A stretch of DNA of 64,000 nucleotides from Bacteroidia bacterium (GCA_016787785.1 JAEUTO010000010.1:62001-126000), one strand, 5' to 3'; counted from the first letter of the stretch, positions 33,402 through 42,799 are shown. The notes: generated by a model from the letters alone, not told the origin. Made by a program: numbers and translations.

Positions 33402-34523
33402 ATGGTACATATAGTTGAAATAAAAAACAGTAAAGATTTGAAAAACTTTATTTCTTTTCCTGATAAACTATATAAAGGAAATAAATATAGAGTTCCGCAA
33501 CTTCATACTTATGAAAAGTCGGCACTGTCTTCTAGCGTAAACCCTGCATTTGATTTTTGCGAAGCAAAATATTGGTTGGCTTATAAAAATAAGCAAATTG
33601 TCGGAAGGATTGCAGGCATAATAAATCACAGAGCAAACGAAAAATGGAACGAAAAAGTAGTGCGTTTTGGTTGGATTGATTTTACTGAAGACACAGATGT
33701 CTCAGAAGCTTTATTAAAAATCGTGGAAGAATGGGGGAAATCAAAAGGCATGTCAAAAACACAAGGCCCTCTTGGTTTTAGTGATATGGATTTAGAAGGT
33801 ATGTTAGTTGAGGGTTTTAATGAAATAGGAACACAAGCGGTTATTTATAACTACCCTTATTATCCGGTTCATTTAGAAAAACATGGTTACTCAAAAGATG
33901 TGGATTGGGTTCAGTATGAAATAAAAGTTCCAAATGAAATCCCTGATAAAGTTAAGCGGATATCAGAACTGGTTCAAAAAAAATACGACTTAAAAATTTT
34001 AAATTTCAAAAAAGCAAAAGAGATATTGCCTTATGCTGACCAAATGTTCAATGTTCTTAATGAGGCATTTAAAAATTTATACGGCTTTGTTCCCCTTACA
34101 GAAAAACAAATTAAACACTATGTAAATCTATATTTTTCAATGGTCAATCCAAAGTATGTAAGTTTTGTTGTCGATAAAAATAATGAAGTTGTTGGTTTTG
34201 GCTTGGGTTTTTTATCCTTATCAAAGGCTTTAATAAAGGCAAAAGGTAAACTTTTTCCGTTTGGATTCATTCATATTTTAAAAGACATGAAAAAGAATGA
34301 TACTGCCGATTTACTATTGCAAGCAGTGAAAGATGAATATAAAAGCAAAGGTGTTCCGGCTGTTTTTTACGCACACATGATGCAAGCTTTTATTGATAAT
34401 GGCGTAAAAACCGCTATATCTAGTCATGTATTAGAGGAAAATAAAAACTCACTTCTGATGTTTACTAATGGTTATGATGCCAGACAACACATGAGACGCA
34501 GATCTTACATGAAGCATTTATAA
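33402..34523 (+). CDS. GNAT-type acyltransferase, candidate bacterial ceramide synthase
   Basis: This 373-residue protein has the mosaic of Bacteroidota GNAT-like proteins. An N-terminal module contains FPDKLYKGNKYRVPQLHTYE (about 19-38) and WLAYKNKQIVGRIAGIINH. The central TQGPLGFSDMDLEGMLVEGF (about 122-141) is followed by a C-terminal acetyltransferase-like part with VSFVVDKNNEVVGFGLGFLS. Bacterial ceramide synthase in Caulobacter is a GNAT-family protein located next to its serine palmitoyltransferase. The start here is three bases after the SPT stop, and the next gene overlaps its stop, so N-acylation of the long-chain base is the most economical role. This is inference from context. Confidence 0.72.
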   Translation: MVHIVEIKNSKDLKNFISFPDKLYKGNKYRVPQLHTYEKSALSSSVNPAFDFCEAKYWLAYKNKQIVGRIAGIINHRANEKWNEKVVRFGWIDFTEDTDVSEALLKIVEEWGKSKGMSKTQGPLGFSDMDLEGMLVEGFNEIGTQAVIYNYPYYPVHLEKHGYSKDVDWVQYEIKVPNEIPDKVKRISELVQKKYDLKILNFKKAKEILPYADQMFNVLNEAFKNLYGFVPLTEKQIKHYVNLYFSMVNPKYVSFVVDKNNEVVGFGLGFLSLSKALIKAKGKLFPFGFIHILKDMKKNDTADLLLQAVKDEYKSKGVPAVFYAHMMQAFIDNGVKTAISSHVLEENKNSLLMFTNGYDARQHMRRRSYMKHL

Positions 34524-35518
34524 TGGGTAAAAAAATTAAAATATTAATTACCGGCTCAAGTGGATTTATTGGAACTCACTTGGTTGAAATTGCTTTGCAA
34601 CAGCAATTTGAAATTTATGCAATGGTAAGAAAAAGTAGCAATACAAAATATTTGGAAAATGCAAATATTGTTTATGGCGATATAAATAACGCACAAAGCT
34701 TATTCTCAATTTTTTCTGATTTTAACGAAAACAATGTGACAATTGATTACGTAATTCACACGGCAGCATTAACAAAATCAAACTCAAAAAAAGATTTTTT
34801 CGCAACAAATTATCATGGAACCGAAAACTTAATTAATGCTCTTAAAAAATTTAATATAATTCCTAAGAAAATCATTTTCATTAGCAGTCTTGCAGCCAGT
34901 GGCCCCGTAAAAGCAAAGGATCAAATAAAGGTCTCACATCAAAATCCGATCACCTTATACGGACAAAGTAAATTACAAGCGGAACAACTAATAAAAAATT
35001 CGGGATTGGCTTATATTATTATTCGCCCTACAGCAGTTTATGGCCCTGGAGAAAAAGATTTGTACACAGTATTCAAATTTATCAATAAAAACATTAACCC
35101 TGTTTTAGGGAATCACAAGCAAGAATTGACTTTTATTTATGTTAGAGATTTGGTACGATTAATTTTACGCGCAACAATTAGTGAAGTAAAAAATGAAATC
35201 TATTTTGCTTCCGATGGAAAAATATATGATAAGCATGCTTTTTCAATAGCAATTAGCAATGCTTTAAATAAAAAACCAGTAAATATTAAGTTTCCATTAG
35301 CAATAGTAAGAATTGTTGCATTTTTTTCCCAGTATATCAGTGCAATTACAGGTAAAACAAGCCCTTTGAATTTGGAAAAATATAATGAATTAGTGGCAGA
35401 AAGTTGGAATTGTGAAATGACAAAAACAACACATCACTTTCAGTTTCAAGCAAAGCATGATTTAGAAACTGGAGTTAAAAAAACAGCTGAATGGTACAAA
35501 CAAAATAAGTGGATCTAA
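34523..35518 (+). CDS. SDR (NAD-dependent epimerase/dehydratase family), candidate ceramide reductase
   Basis: This 331-residue extended SDR has the Rossmann motif GSSGFIGTHL (GxxGxxG, about 9-18), a catalytic Tyr146 and Lys150 in YGQSK, and the preceding Ser in FISSLAASGP. An extended C-terminal substrate domain (IRPTAVYGPGEKD and beyond) follows. Its ATG overlaps the acyltransferase stop by one base. Ceramide reductase (CerR) of bacterial sphingolipid synthesis belongs to this family and reduces the 3-keto group. A nucleotide-sugar epimerase is the alternative, but the neighbours favour sphingolipid reduction. Confidence 0.82.
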   Translation: MGKKIKILITGSSGFIGTHLVEIALQQQFEIYAMVRKSSNTKYLENANIVYGDINNAQSLFSIFSDFNENNVTIDYVIHTAALTKSNSKKDFFATNYHGTENLINALKKFNIIPKKIIFISSLAASGPVKAKDQIKVSHQNPITLYGQSKLQAEQLIKNSGLAYIIIRPTAVYGPGEKDLYTVFKFINKNINPVLGNHKQELTFIYVRDLVRLILRATISEVKNEIYFASDGKIYDKHAFSIAISNALNKKPVNIKFPLAIVRIVAFFSQYISAITGKTSPLNLEKYNELVAESWNCEMTKTTHHFQFQAKHDLETGVKKTAEWYKQNKWI

Positions 35519-35536
35519 TAATTAAAAATAAATAAA

Positions 35537-36868
35537 ATGGATGTAATTAAAAAGCCCACAGAGGCAAAGGGGAAATTAGGAATTTTAATGCCAGGTTTAG
35601 GAGCGGTTGCTACAACTCTTATTGCAGGCGTAGAAGCTATAAAAAAAGGTAAATCTCAACCAATAGGTTCCTTAACACAAATGAGTAGTATAAGATTAGG
35701 TAAACGTACCGAAAATCGTAATCCTTTAATTAAGGACTTTGTGCCTTTGGCTAAATTAAGCGACATTGTTTTTGGAGGTTGGGATATCTATGAAGATAAT
35801 GTATATGAAGCCGCAGTTAATGCAAGTGTTTTGGAATTACATCAATTGGCAGAATTAAAAACAGAACTAGAACAAATAAAACCAATGTCTGCAGTGTTTG
35901 ATCCAAACTATGTAAAAAACATAATTGGAACAAACATCAAAAAAGAAACTACAAAGTATGATTTGGCATTGGCTTTAATGAAAGACATGGAAAAATTCAA
36001 GGCCATAAATAATTGCGACAGACTTGTTGTTGTTTGGTGTGCTTCTACTGAAAAATATATTGAGCCAACAAATATTCATACTAGCATTGATGAATTTGAA
36101 AAAGCACTAAAAAATAATGATGAACTAATTGCTCCAAGTATGATTTATGCATACGCTGCCCTTAAATTAGGAATTCCTTTTGTTAATGGCGCACCAAATT
36201 TAACTGTCGATATTCCTGCTTTAATAGAATTATCTAAGCAAACTAAAACACCAATAGCTGGAAAAGATTTTAAAACAGGGCAAACATTAATGAAAACGAT
36301 AGTTGCACCGGGTTTGCATGCAAGAGCTTTAGGTGTGAGTGGATGGTTTTCTACAAATATTTTAGGTAATAGAGATGGGAAAGTTTTGGATGATCCTGAA
36401 AATTTCAAAACGAAAGAGGTTTCAAAACTAAGCGTATTAGATGAAATCTTTCAACCTGAATCAAATCCGATTTTGTATGGAGAAATGTATCATAAAGTAA
36501 GAATAAATTACTACCCGCCTAGAGGTGACAATAAAGAAAGTTGGGACAACATTGATATTTTCGGATGGATGGGATATCCTATGCAAATTAAAATTAATTT
36601 CTTATGCAGAGATTCAATTTTAGCCGCACCAATTGTTTTAGATCTTGCTTTGTTTATGGATTTGGCTAAACGTGCCGGAATGGATGGTATTCAAGAATGG
36701 CTTTCATTTTATTTAAAATCACCTCAAACTGCTGAAGGTTTAAAGCCTGAACATGATGTTTTTAAACAATTAATCAAGTTGCAAAATACTTTAAGACACA
36801 TGATGGGAGAAGACTTAATTACGCATTTGGGTTTAGATTACTATCAGGAGTTAGTTGAATCAATGTAA
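35537..36868 (+). CDS. myo-Inositol-1-phosphate synthase
   Basis: This 443-residue protein of the bacterial MIPS type converts glucose-6-phosphate to inositol-1-phosphate using NAD. Seen are the nucleotide-binding start GKLGILMPGLGAVATTLIAG, the segment GGWDIYEDNVYEAAVNA, VVVWCASTEKYIEPTN, NGAPNLTVDIPALIEL, IAGKDFKTGQTLMKT and a C-terminal WDNIDIFGWMGYPMQIKINF. These follow the family order. It sits directly in front of PgpA- and CDP-alcohol-type genes, supplying the inositol-phosphate head group. It ends exactly one base before the PgpA start. Confidence 0.94.
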   Translation: MDVIKKPTEAKGKLGILMPGLGAVATTLIAGVEAIKKGKSQPIGSLTQMSSIRLGKRTENRNPLIKDFVPLAKLSDIVFGGWDIYEDNVYEAAVNASVLELHQLAELKTELEQIKPMSAVFDPNYVKNIIGTNIKKETTKYDLALALMKDMEKFKAINNCDRLVVVWCASTEKYIEPTNIHTSIDEFEKALKNNDELIAPSMIYAYAALKLGIPFVNGAPNLTVDIPALIELSKQTKTPIAGKDFKTGQTLMKTIVAPGLHARALGVSGWFSTNILGNRDGKVLDDPENFKTKEVSKLSVLDEIFQPESNPILYGEMYHKVRINYYPPRGDNKESWDNIDIFGWMGYPMQIKINFLCRDSILAAPIVLDLALFMDLAKRAGMDGIQEWLSFYLKSPQTAEGLKPEHDVFKQLIKLQNTLRHMMGEDLITHLGLDYYQELVESM

Positions 36869-37327
36869 ATGACTTTGTATAAAATAATAGCATCATTTTT
36901 TGGAATTGGTTTTATAAAAAAGGGAGCCGGAACAGTTGCCTCGTTAATAACGTGTGGTTTTATTTATTTGTATGTAACCTTCCATTTACATTCAAATATC
37001 CGGTTCCTATTTTTAAATCTTATACTCTTTGTAATTGGGGTAATCGTTTCAAATAAAGCTGAAAGAAGTTGGGGGAAGGATAGCAATAAAATAGTCATTG
37101 ATGAAGTACTAGGAATGACTGTTTCTTTGCTCTTTCTCCCAATCAATTTTATAACAATTGTAATTGCATTTGTATTGTTCAGATTTTTTGACATTCTAAA
37201 GCCGTTAGGGATTAGAAAAACAGAAAAGCTTATAAATGGTTGGGGTGTTATGGTTGATGACTTAGTTGCCGGAATTTATAGCAATATTATCATTCAAATT
37301 TTGATTATTACAAATATTATTAAATGA
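36869..37327 (+). CDS. PgpA-like lipid phosphatase (phosphatidylinositol-phosphate phosphatase candidate)
   Basis: At 152 residues this has PgpA length, with GIGFIKKGAGTVASLIT (about 13-29), the acidic motif IVIDEVLGM (about 73-81), FRFFDILKP (about 105-113) and GWGVMVDDLVAGIYSN (about 123-138). Together these form the predicted metal site of phosphatidylglycerophosphatase A. In Bacteroides, a PgpA-like enzyme works with MIPS and a CDP-alcohol transferase to dephosphorylate phosphatidylinositol phosphate. The same trio is present here. The protein has four membrane segments, and the GtrA gene overlaps it by four bases. Housekeeping PGP phosphatase activity is the alternative. Confidence 0.88.
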   Translation: MTLYKIIASFFGIGFIKKGAGTVASLITCGFIYLYVTFHLHSNIRFLFLNLILFVIGVIVSNKAERSWGKDSNKIVIDEVLGMTVSLLFLPINFITIVIAFVLFRFFDILKPLGIRKTEKLINGWGVMVDDLVAGIYSNIIIQILIITNIIK

Positions 37328-37722
37328 AAATATTTTTGCGAACTCAACTATCTTCCTTGGGCGCAACTATGGTTGACTTCGGGTTTACAGTCACTTTAGT
37401 TGAGTTAGCAAAATGTAATTATTTAATGGCAACAAGTATTGGTGCCATTGCCGGAGCGACAACAAATTTTATGATAAATAAATATTGGTCATTTAAAATG
37501 AAAGACAATAAAGATTTGAAAAAGCAGGGAGTAAAATATTTATTAGTATGGATTGGAAGCATCTTCTTAAATGTTTTCGGAAGTGCTTCAATACTAAAGA
37601 TTCTCAATTTACCGTATTTAGTTTCCAAAATTATCGCTTCGCTAATTGTTGGAATTGGGTTTAATTATACACTACAAAAAAAATATGTTTTTGTTACTTC
37701 AGAAAAACCACATACTCGTTAG
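37324..37722 (+). CDS. GtrA family membrane protein
   Basis: This 132-residue protein has four membrane helices in the GtrA pattern: LRTQLSSLGATMVDFGFTVT, then MATSIGAIAGATTNFMINKY with the usual WSF after it, a third helix around YLLVWIGSIFLNVFGSAS and a fourth around IIASLIVGIGFNYTLQKKYVF. GtrA proteins take part in flipping or transferring polyprenyl-linked sugars or lipids. It overlaps PgpA by four bases, and the DUF5686 gene overlaps its end. It may move a lipid intermediate across the inner membrane, which is inference only. Confidence 0.88.
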   Translation: MKIFLRTQLSSLGATMVDFGFTVTLVELAKCNYLMATSIGAIAGATTNFMINKYWSFKMKDNKDLKKQGVKYLLVWIGSIFLNVFGSASILKILNLPYLVSKIIASLIVGIGFNYTLQKKYVFVTSEKPHTR

Positions 37723-40243
37723 TCTTCTGTTTTTAATGTTGTGTGGGAAAACTTTGTTTTCTCAAAACACAATCATTTCAGGTACTGTAACTGATGCGAA
37801 AACATCAGAACCCCTCTCTTTTGCCACTGTCTTTTTTGATGAATCAAGTATTGGAACAACAACTGATGCTAGAGGCTATTATAAAATACAATCAGATAAA
37901 AATTACACTAAATTAAAAGTATTGTCTTTAGGCTATAAGCCAATGAGTAAAGAGGTCGTTTTGGGAAAAGAACAATCAATCAATTTTAAACTTCAACCAG
38001 AAGCAAAACAATTAGATGAAGTCACAGTTAAGGGGCAAAAATCAAAATATCGAAATAAAGATAATCCGGCAGTGGAATTAATCAGGAAAGTTATTGATCA
38101 CAAATCTGAAAATAGAAAGGAGGGCTTTGATTATTATGAATATGAAAAATATGAAAAAGTCCAATTTGCCTTAAGTAATGTTACCGATAAATTTAAAAAC
38201 AGAAAAGCATTTAAAAAATTTCAATTTGTTTTTGAAAATTTAGATACAACAAAACTGGAAGGGAAGCCTGTGCTGCCTGTTTATTTAAAGGAATCGCTTT
38301 CGAACGTATGGTATAGAAAATCGCCAAAAACAACTAAAGAAATTGTGAAGGCTAATAAAACAGTCGCTTTTGAGGGGTATGTAGATAATCAAGGTATAGA
38401 TGCTTATATGAAGTATTTGTATCAGGATATTAATATTTACGATAATAACATTACCCTTTTAACCAATCAATTTATAAGCCCTATTGCCAATCTTTCACCT
38501 ACTTTTTATAAATTTTTTATTGTTGATACAATTACTGAAAATAATAACAAATTTATCCGACTCGCCTTTGTGCCAAGAAATCATTCAGATTTTTTATTTC
38601 AAGGACACATGCTAATAACTCTCGATAGTAGTTATGCTGTTGCCAATATTGATATGAGTGTAAATAAGGACATAAACCTTAATTGGGTAAAGGAGTTAAA
38701 AATTGTACAAAATTTTGAAAAAAATGGAGAACAAGGATATACGGTTGTAAACGAGGAATTGTCGGCAGATTTTGGATTAACCAAAGGGAAAATGGGAATC
38801 TTTGGCCAACGAATCGTGTCGTATAGAGATTTCATTATTAATAAGCCAAGACCTGAGCAAGACTATAGAGGTGATCTAATCGTAATAAGTGATAGCGCAA
38901 GTCTTTTGACTGATGAATATTGGATAAAAAATCGTCACACACAATTATCTAAATCAGAAAAAGGTGTTTATGCAACTATTGATAGTGTAAAGAAAATCCC
39001 TGCGTTTAAAAGATCAATGGATGTTTTAGTTTTACTTTTTGCGGGCTATAAAACTATCACACCCTATTTTGATATGGGCCCCTTGAGTACATTTTATAGT
39101 TTTAACCCTGTAGAAGGCTTTAGATTAAGGTTTGGAGGGAGAACGACAAATTCTTTCAGTAAGAAAATTGTGTTAGAGGGATACGGAGCATATGGATTTA
39201 AAGATGAGAAATGGAAATATTATCTTGGTACAACCTATTCGTTAACAAAACGAAGTATATATGAATTTCCGGTAAAATCATTGAAAGCTAGTTATCAAAG
39301 AGAAACCAAAATTCCCGGACAAGAGTTACAGTTTATTCAAGAAGATAACATCTTACTATCTTTTAAGCGAGGTACAAATGACAAATGGCTTTATAATGAC
39401 ATTTACCAACTAGAATATTTAAATGAGTTTAAAAATCATTTTTCATTTACATTAGGCTATAAAAATTGGACTCAGAAAGCGGCTGGAGGATTGCACTATA
39501 ATTATACAGATTACTTAAAGGACTCCTTTGATATTAAAAACATCCAAACCTCTGAGGTACTATTGACTCTAAGATGGGCTCCAAATGAAAAATTTTATCA
39601 AGGTAAAACTTATAGAATACCTATTTCATTTAAAAACCCAATTTTCACATTACGTTATGCGCAAGGAGTTAAAGGTCTTCTTGGAGGGCAGTATGACTAT
39701 CAAAATATTACTTTAAATATATATAAACGATTTTATCTATCTCAATTAGGTTATACCGATGTTGTTTTGGAAGGAGGAAAAATTTATGGGACAGTTCCTT
39801 TCCCTCTATTAAGTATTCATAGAGCAAATCAAACTTATGCATATCAACTTCAGTCATATAACTTAATGAATTTTCTTGAGTTCGTAAGTGACCAGTATGC
39901 AAGTATAAATATAGACCATTCTTTTAATGGATTCTTCTTTAATAAAATCCCATTGTTTAAAAAACTAAAATGGCGTGAAGCTGTGACCTTAAAAGTTTTG
40001 TATGGTAGCATAAATTCGAATAACAATCCAGCTAATAATTCACAACTTTTAAGATTTCCGGTCACTTCAGAAGGAGTTCCTATAACCTATAGTTTATCTG
40101 AAAAGCCATATATAGAGGGTAGTGTGGCAATTGCAAATATTTTTAAGTTTTTTAGAGTGGATTTAGTAAAACGTTTTACATATCTCGATCATCCTAATAT
40201 TTCACAGTTGGGAATTAGAGTAAGATTCAAATTTGATTTTTAA
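37685..40243 (+). CDS. Outer membrane protein with carboxypeptidase-regulatory-like domain and DUF5686
   Basis: I chose the ATG at 37685 (852 residues), as it gives a clean signal peptide (HILVSLLFLMLCGKTLFSQ). The frame is open to 37646. An N-terminal CarboxypepD-reg-like beta-sandwich (GTVTDAKTSEPLSFATVFFD to LGYKPMSKEVVLG) is followed by DUF5686, a long region ending in an aromatic-rich beta-barrel with final residues RVRFKFDF typical of outer-membrane barrels. It overlaps GtrA by 38 bases, so it is coupled to the inositol-lipid genes. It may help place the lipid in the outer membrane. No experimental role is known to me. Confidence 0.85.
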   Translation: MFLLLQKNHILVSLLFLMLCGKTLFSQNTIISGTVTDAKTSEPLSFATVFFDESSIGTTTDARGYYKIQSDKNYTKLKVLSLGYKPMSKEVVLGKEQSINFKLQPEAKQLDEVTVKGQKSKYRNKDNPAVELIRKVIDHKSENRKEGFDYYEYEKYEKVQFALSNVTDKFKNRKAFKKFQFVFENLDTTKLEGKPVLPVYLKESLSNVWYRKSPKTTKEIVKANKTVAFEGYVDNQGIDAYMKYLYQDINIYDNNITLLTNQFISPIANLSPTFYKFFIVDTITENNNKFIRLAFVPRNHSDFLFQGHMLITLDSSYAVANIDMSVNKDINLNWVKELKIVQNFEKNGEQGYTVVNEELSADFGLTKGKMGIFGQRIVSYRDFIINKPRPEQDYRGDLIVISDSASLLTDEYWIKNRHTQLSKSEKGVYATIDSVKKIPAFKRSMDVLVLLFAGYKTITPYFDMGPLSTFYSFNPVEGFRLRFGGRTTNSFSKKIVLEGYGAYGFKDEKWKYYLGTTYSLTKRSIYEFPVKSLKASYQRETKIPGQELQFIQEDNILLSFKRGTNDKWLYNDIYQLEYLNEFKNHFSFTLGYKNWTQKAAGGLHYNYTDYLKDSFDIKNIQTSEVLLTLRWAPNEKFYQGKTYRIPISFKNPIFTLRYAQGVKGLLGGQYDYQNITLNIYKRFYLSQLGYTDVVLEGGKIYGTVPFPLLSIHRANQTYAYQLQSYNLMNFLEFVSDQYASINIDHSFNGFFFNKIPLFKKLKWREAVTLKVLYGSINSNNNPANNSQLLRFPVTSEGVPITYSLSEKPYIEGSVAIANIFKFFRVDLVKRFTYLDHPNISQLGIRVRFKFDF

Positions 40244-40258
40244 AAAATATTAGTAGCA

Positions 40259-40981
40259 ATGAATTCAAAAAGCAAAACAAGCAACAAAACTATTAGAGAT
40301 AAATTACAAAACTCAATTTATTTAGTTATTAATCCGTTTGTAAAATTTTTAATTAAAATTGGATTTACCCCAAATACAGTTACAATAATTGGTTTTTTAT
40401 TAAATATTGGTGTAGCAATTATTTTTATTGTAGGGGCTGAAGAAGGAAATAGAGGCGATTTGTCTTACATTGGATGGGGCGGTGGATTAATTTTATTCGC
40501 AGGATTGTTTGATATGCTCGATGGGCAGGTAGCAAGGTTAGGTAATATGTCGACAAAGTTTGGGGCATTTTTCGATTCGGTACTGGATAGATATAGTGAA
40601 TTGGTTATGTTTTTAGGTATTTGCTATTATTTAGTGGCACATCATTATTTCCTAAGTTCATTATTTGCTTTCATTGCATTAATAGGATCTATGATGGTAA
40701 GCTATACAAGAGCAAGAGCAGAAGGGCTTGGAATTGAGTGTAAAGGAGGTTTAATGCAAAGACCTGAGCGCATAGTAACAATTGGATTATCCGCATTGTT
40801 ATGCGGAATAATTTCTTCTTTTATTGGCGGGGACTATAAATTATTTATTTCAGGAATATCTATACATGTTTTTGAAAGTATCTCAATATTTACAATTCCC
40901 ATAACTATTGTGGCTGTTTTATCGAATATAACGGCTACAAAAAGATTATTGGACTGTAAAAAGGCATTAGAAAAATTATAA
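40259..40981 (+). CDS. CDP-alcohol phosphatidyltransferase (phosphatidylinositol-phosphate synthase candidate)
   Basis: This 240-residue membrane enzyme carries the full signature D-x2-DG-x2-AR-x-n-G-x3-D-x3-D: Asp85, Asp88, Gly89, Ala92, Arg93, Asp106 and Asp110, which bind the metal and CDP moiety. About six membrane helices surround it. Family members move a phosphatidyl group from CDP-diacylglycerol to an alcohol. With MIPS and a PgpA-like phosphatase in the same operon, inositol-1-phosphate is the likely acceptor, giving phosphatidylinositol phosphate. It follows DUF5686 by 15 bases. Confidence 0.92.
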   Translation: MNSKSKTSNKTIRDKLQNSIYLVINPFVKFLIKIGFTPNTVTIIGFLLNIGVAIIFIVGAEEGNRGDLSYIGWGGGLILFAGLFDMLDGQVARLGNMSTKFGAFFDSVLDRYSELVMFLGICYYLVAHHYFLSSLFAFIALIGSMMVSYTRARAEGLGIECKGGLMQRPERIVTIGLSALLCGIISSFIGGDYKLFISGISIHVFESISIFTIPITIVAVLSNITATKRLLDCKKALEKL

Positions 40982-40992
40982 ACATATAAAAA

Positions 40993-41220
40993 ATGATTGC
41001 GTTAAAAAAAACAGATAAAATTTTGGTGTTTACAATACTAATATCTTCCTGTCTGAATTTTTCCTGTAATAAACAGTATGTATGCGTATGTTCAGTATTA
41101 AAAAGTGGTAACAATACAAATGTGGATAGTGTAAAAACTACCAAATTAGGAAGTAAAGGATACGATAAAACGTGCCAATCTTATAACTCTGATAGCTTAA
41201 CAAATTGTCATTTAAAATAA
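40993..41220 (+). CDS. Small Cys-rich putative lipoprotein
   Basis: This is a 75-residue protein 11 bases after the CDP-alcohol transferase. It has a hydrophobic leader (ILVFTILISSCLNFSC) with lipobox-like LNFSC, then CVCSVLKSGNNTNVDSVK and YDKTCQSYNSDSLTNC, so the mature part holds several Cys. No family is recognised. Tight spacing to both neighbours (11 bases each side) and the export signal argue that it is real. Confidence 0.62.
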   Translation: MIALKKTDKILVFTILISSCLNFSCNKQYVCVCSVLKSGNNTNVDSVKTTKLGSKGYDKTCQSYNSDSLTNCHLK

Positions 41221-41231
41221 TAACATCAACT

Positions 41232-41828
41232 ATGCGATTTTTTAATGCAAAATATATAGTAGTATTTCTATTGCCATTGCTTTTTTTACTGAATGCATCT
41301 TTAGTTAATTCCTCTATGCCCGTTGTTTTGAAGAGCATTAAGCAAGTGAATCCACAAGACACATTTCCTACCCCACCGTTCAATAAAAATATGCTTTTCT
41401 ATATACAGCGAACTCATAATATCAATACAATTGTTTATGAAGTAAACTATAATAAAGATAGTACCATTAACGAAAAAGATCCTGTTAAGATTTATTGGAT
41501 TCGTTACGCTGACAATGGCGAAATATTACCATTATCAGGTATACAAAAGAGTTTTGCGTACGGTGTTAACGTGAGTGCTTTCGATAAAGAAAAAAAATGG
41601 TTTAAATTAAATATCGTTTCATATAAAAAAACAGACATTTATTTAATGAATACAAAAGGAAGTAGGTATCACGCATTCGTAAAAATAAACGACAAAATAT
41701 CTCTTTTAAAGAAGATTTTTTTTAAAACCGATGGTGGTTCTTTTTGGAGCCCTAATGTGGTATATGTTGAGTTAACAGGAAATGATATTACAACGGGAAA
41801 GATAGTTTCGGAAAGATTTAAACCATGA
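41232..41828 (+). CDS. DUF4833 exported protein
   Basis: The ATG at 41232 gives 198 residues with a signal peptide (IVVFLLPLLFLLNASLVNSS). The TTG at 41205 would overlap the small lipoprotein. The mature part begins with FPTPPFNKNMLFYIQRTHN, and NTIVYEVNYNKDSTINEKDP, VKIYWIRYADNGEILPLSGI follow, the recognisable DUF4833 pattern. Its function is unknown, but it lies between the CDP-alcohol transferase and the PAP2 gene (eight bases before the latter). It is therefore a candidate periplasmic player in inositol-lipid assembly or transport. Confidence 0.75.
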   Translation: MRFFNAKYIVVFLLPLLFLLNASLVNSSMPVVLKSIKQVNPQDTFPTPPFNKNMLFYIQRTHNINTIVYEVNYNKDSTINEKDPVKIYWIRYADNGEILPLSGIQKSFAYGVNVSAFDKEKKWFKLNIVSYKKTDIYLMNTKGSRYHAFVKINDKISLLKKIFFKTDGGSFWSPNVVYVELTGNDITTGKIVSERFKP

Positions 41829-41835
41829 TAAAAAT

Positions 41836-42762
41836 ATGATAAAAATTAACAAAGTTCCGCTGAGAAACATACTAATTGTAACATCAATAACATTAAGTTA
41901 TTTGCTTCTTTCATTCATTTTAATTGGATTTAAAACGGATCAGTTATTTCTGGCTGGATTATTTAATTTCATGTATTACTTTTCAGTAAGTACCCGAAAA
42001 TTCATATTAGGCTTTTCCATATTTATTGTGTTTTGGATAATTTTCGATAGTATGAAGGCGTTCCCTAATTATCAATTTAATACAATTCATATTAAGGATT
42101 TATATTTAAAAGAAAAGTCCATTTTTGGAATTTCCGATAATAATACCATACTAACCCCAAATGAATTCGCGCAAAAACATTCAAAAACTTTTTTAGATAT
42201 AGCGTCCGGCTTATTTTATATTAATTGGATGCCAATACCACTTATTTTTGCTTTTTACTTATTTCGCAAAAATAAGACACAATTTCTTAAATTTTCATTA
42301 GCCTTTTTATTTGTTAATATAATCGGCTTTGTAGTATATTATATTTTTCCTGCTGCGCCACCTTGGTATGTGCAAAAATACGGATTTGATGTTCATTTTA
42401 ATACTCCAGGAAACACTGCCGGACTATCGAGATTTGATAATTACTTTGGAATAAATATGTTCGGGGCTTTATATTCTAAAAGCTCAAATGTTTTTGCCGC
42501 AATGCCCTCGCTTCATTCAGCTTATCCAGTTGTAGTTCTCTTTTTTGGTTTAAAAAATAAAATGGGTATTATCAATTATTTCTTTGCTTTTTTTATGATC
42601 GGAATATGGTTTTCTGCGATTTATTCCGGACATCATTATACGTTGGATGTATTAATGGGAATTACATGTGCCATTACGGGTTTAATTATTTTCAATTATG
42701 CCATAATAAAAAATTCTTATATGAGAAAATTTTTGTTTAGCTACGAAAGTGTAATAAGCTAA
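41836..42762 (+). CDS. PAP2/AUR1-like transferase (inositol-phosphoceramide synthase candidate)
   Basis: This 308-residue protein has about six membrane helices. The lipid phosphatase/transferase motifs are intact: SLHSAYPV with His227 (motif C2) and SGHHYTLDV with His266, His267 and Asp271 (motif C3). A YYIFPAAPPWYVQKYG segment (about 173-188) is typical of the AUR1 branch, which moves inositol phosphate from phosphatidylinositol to ceramide. As last gene of the SPT-MIPS-CDP-alcohol operon it is the best candidate for the step joining the two halves of the pathway. A plain lipid phosphatase is the alternative. Confidence 0.85.
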   Translation: MIKINKVPLRNILIVTSITLSYLLLSFILIGFKTDQLFLAGLFNFMYYFSVSTRKFILGFSIFIVFWIIFDSMKAFPNYQFNTIHIKDLYLKEKSIFGISDNNTILTPNEFAQKHSKTFLDIASGLFYINWMPIPLIFAFYLFRKNKTQFLKFSLAFLFVNIIGFVVYYIFPAAPPWYVQKYGFDVHFNTPGNTAGLSRFDNYFGINMFGALYSKSSNVFAAMPSLHSAYPVVVLFFGLKNKMGIINYFFAFFMIGIWFSAIYSGHHYTLDVLMGITCAITGLIIFNYAIIKNSYMRKFLFSYESVIS

Positions 42763-42799
42763 AGAAACTTTTGCAGAATTAATTATAAAATAAATAAAA

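Noticed and set aside
37646..37684. Upstream start for the DUF5686 gene at 37646
   Set aside because: It adds a polar stretch before an otherwise perfect signal peptide and lies deeper inside the GtrA gene. ATG 37685 is the better start.
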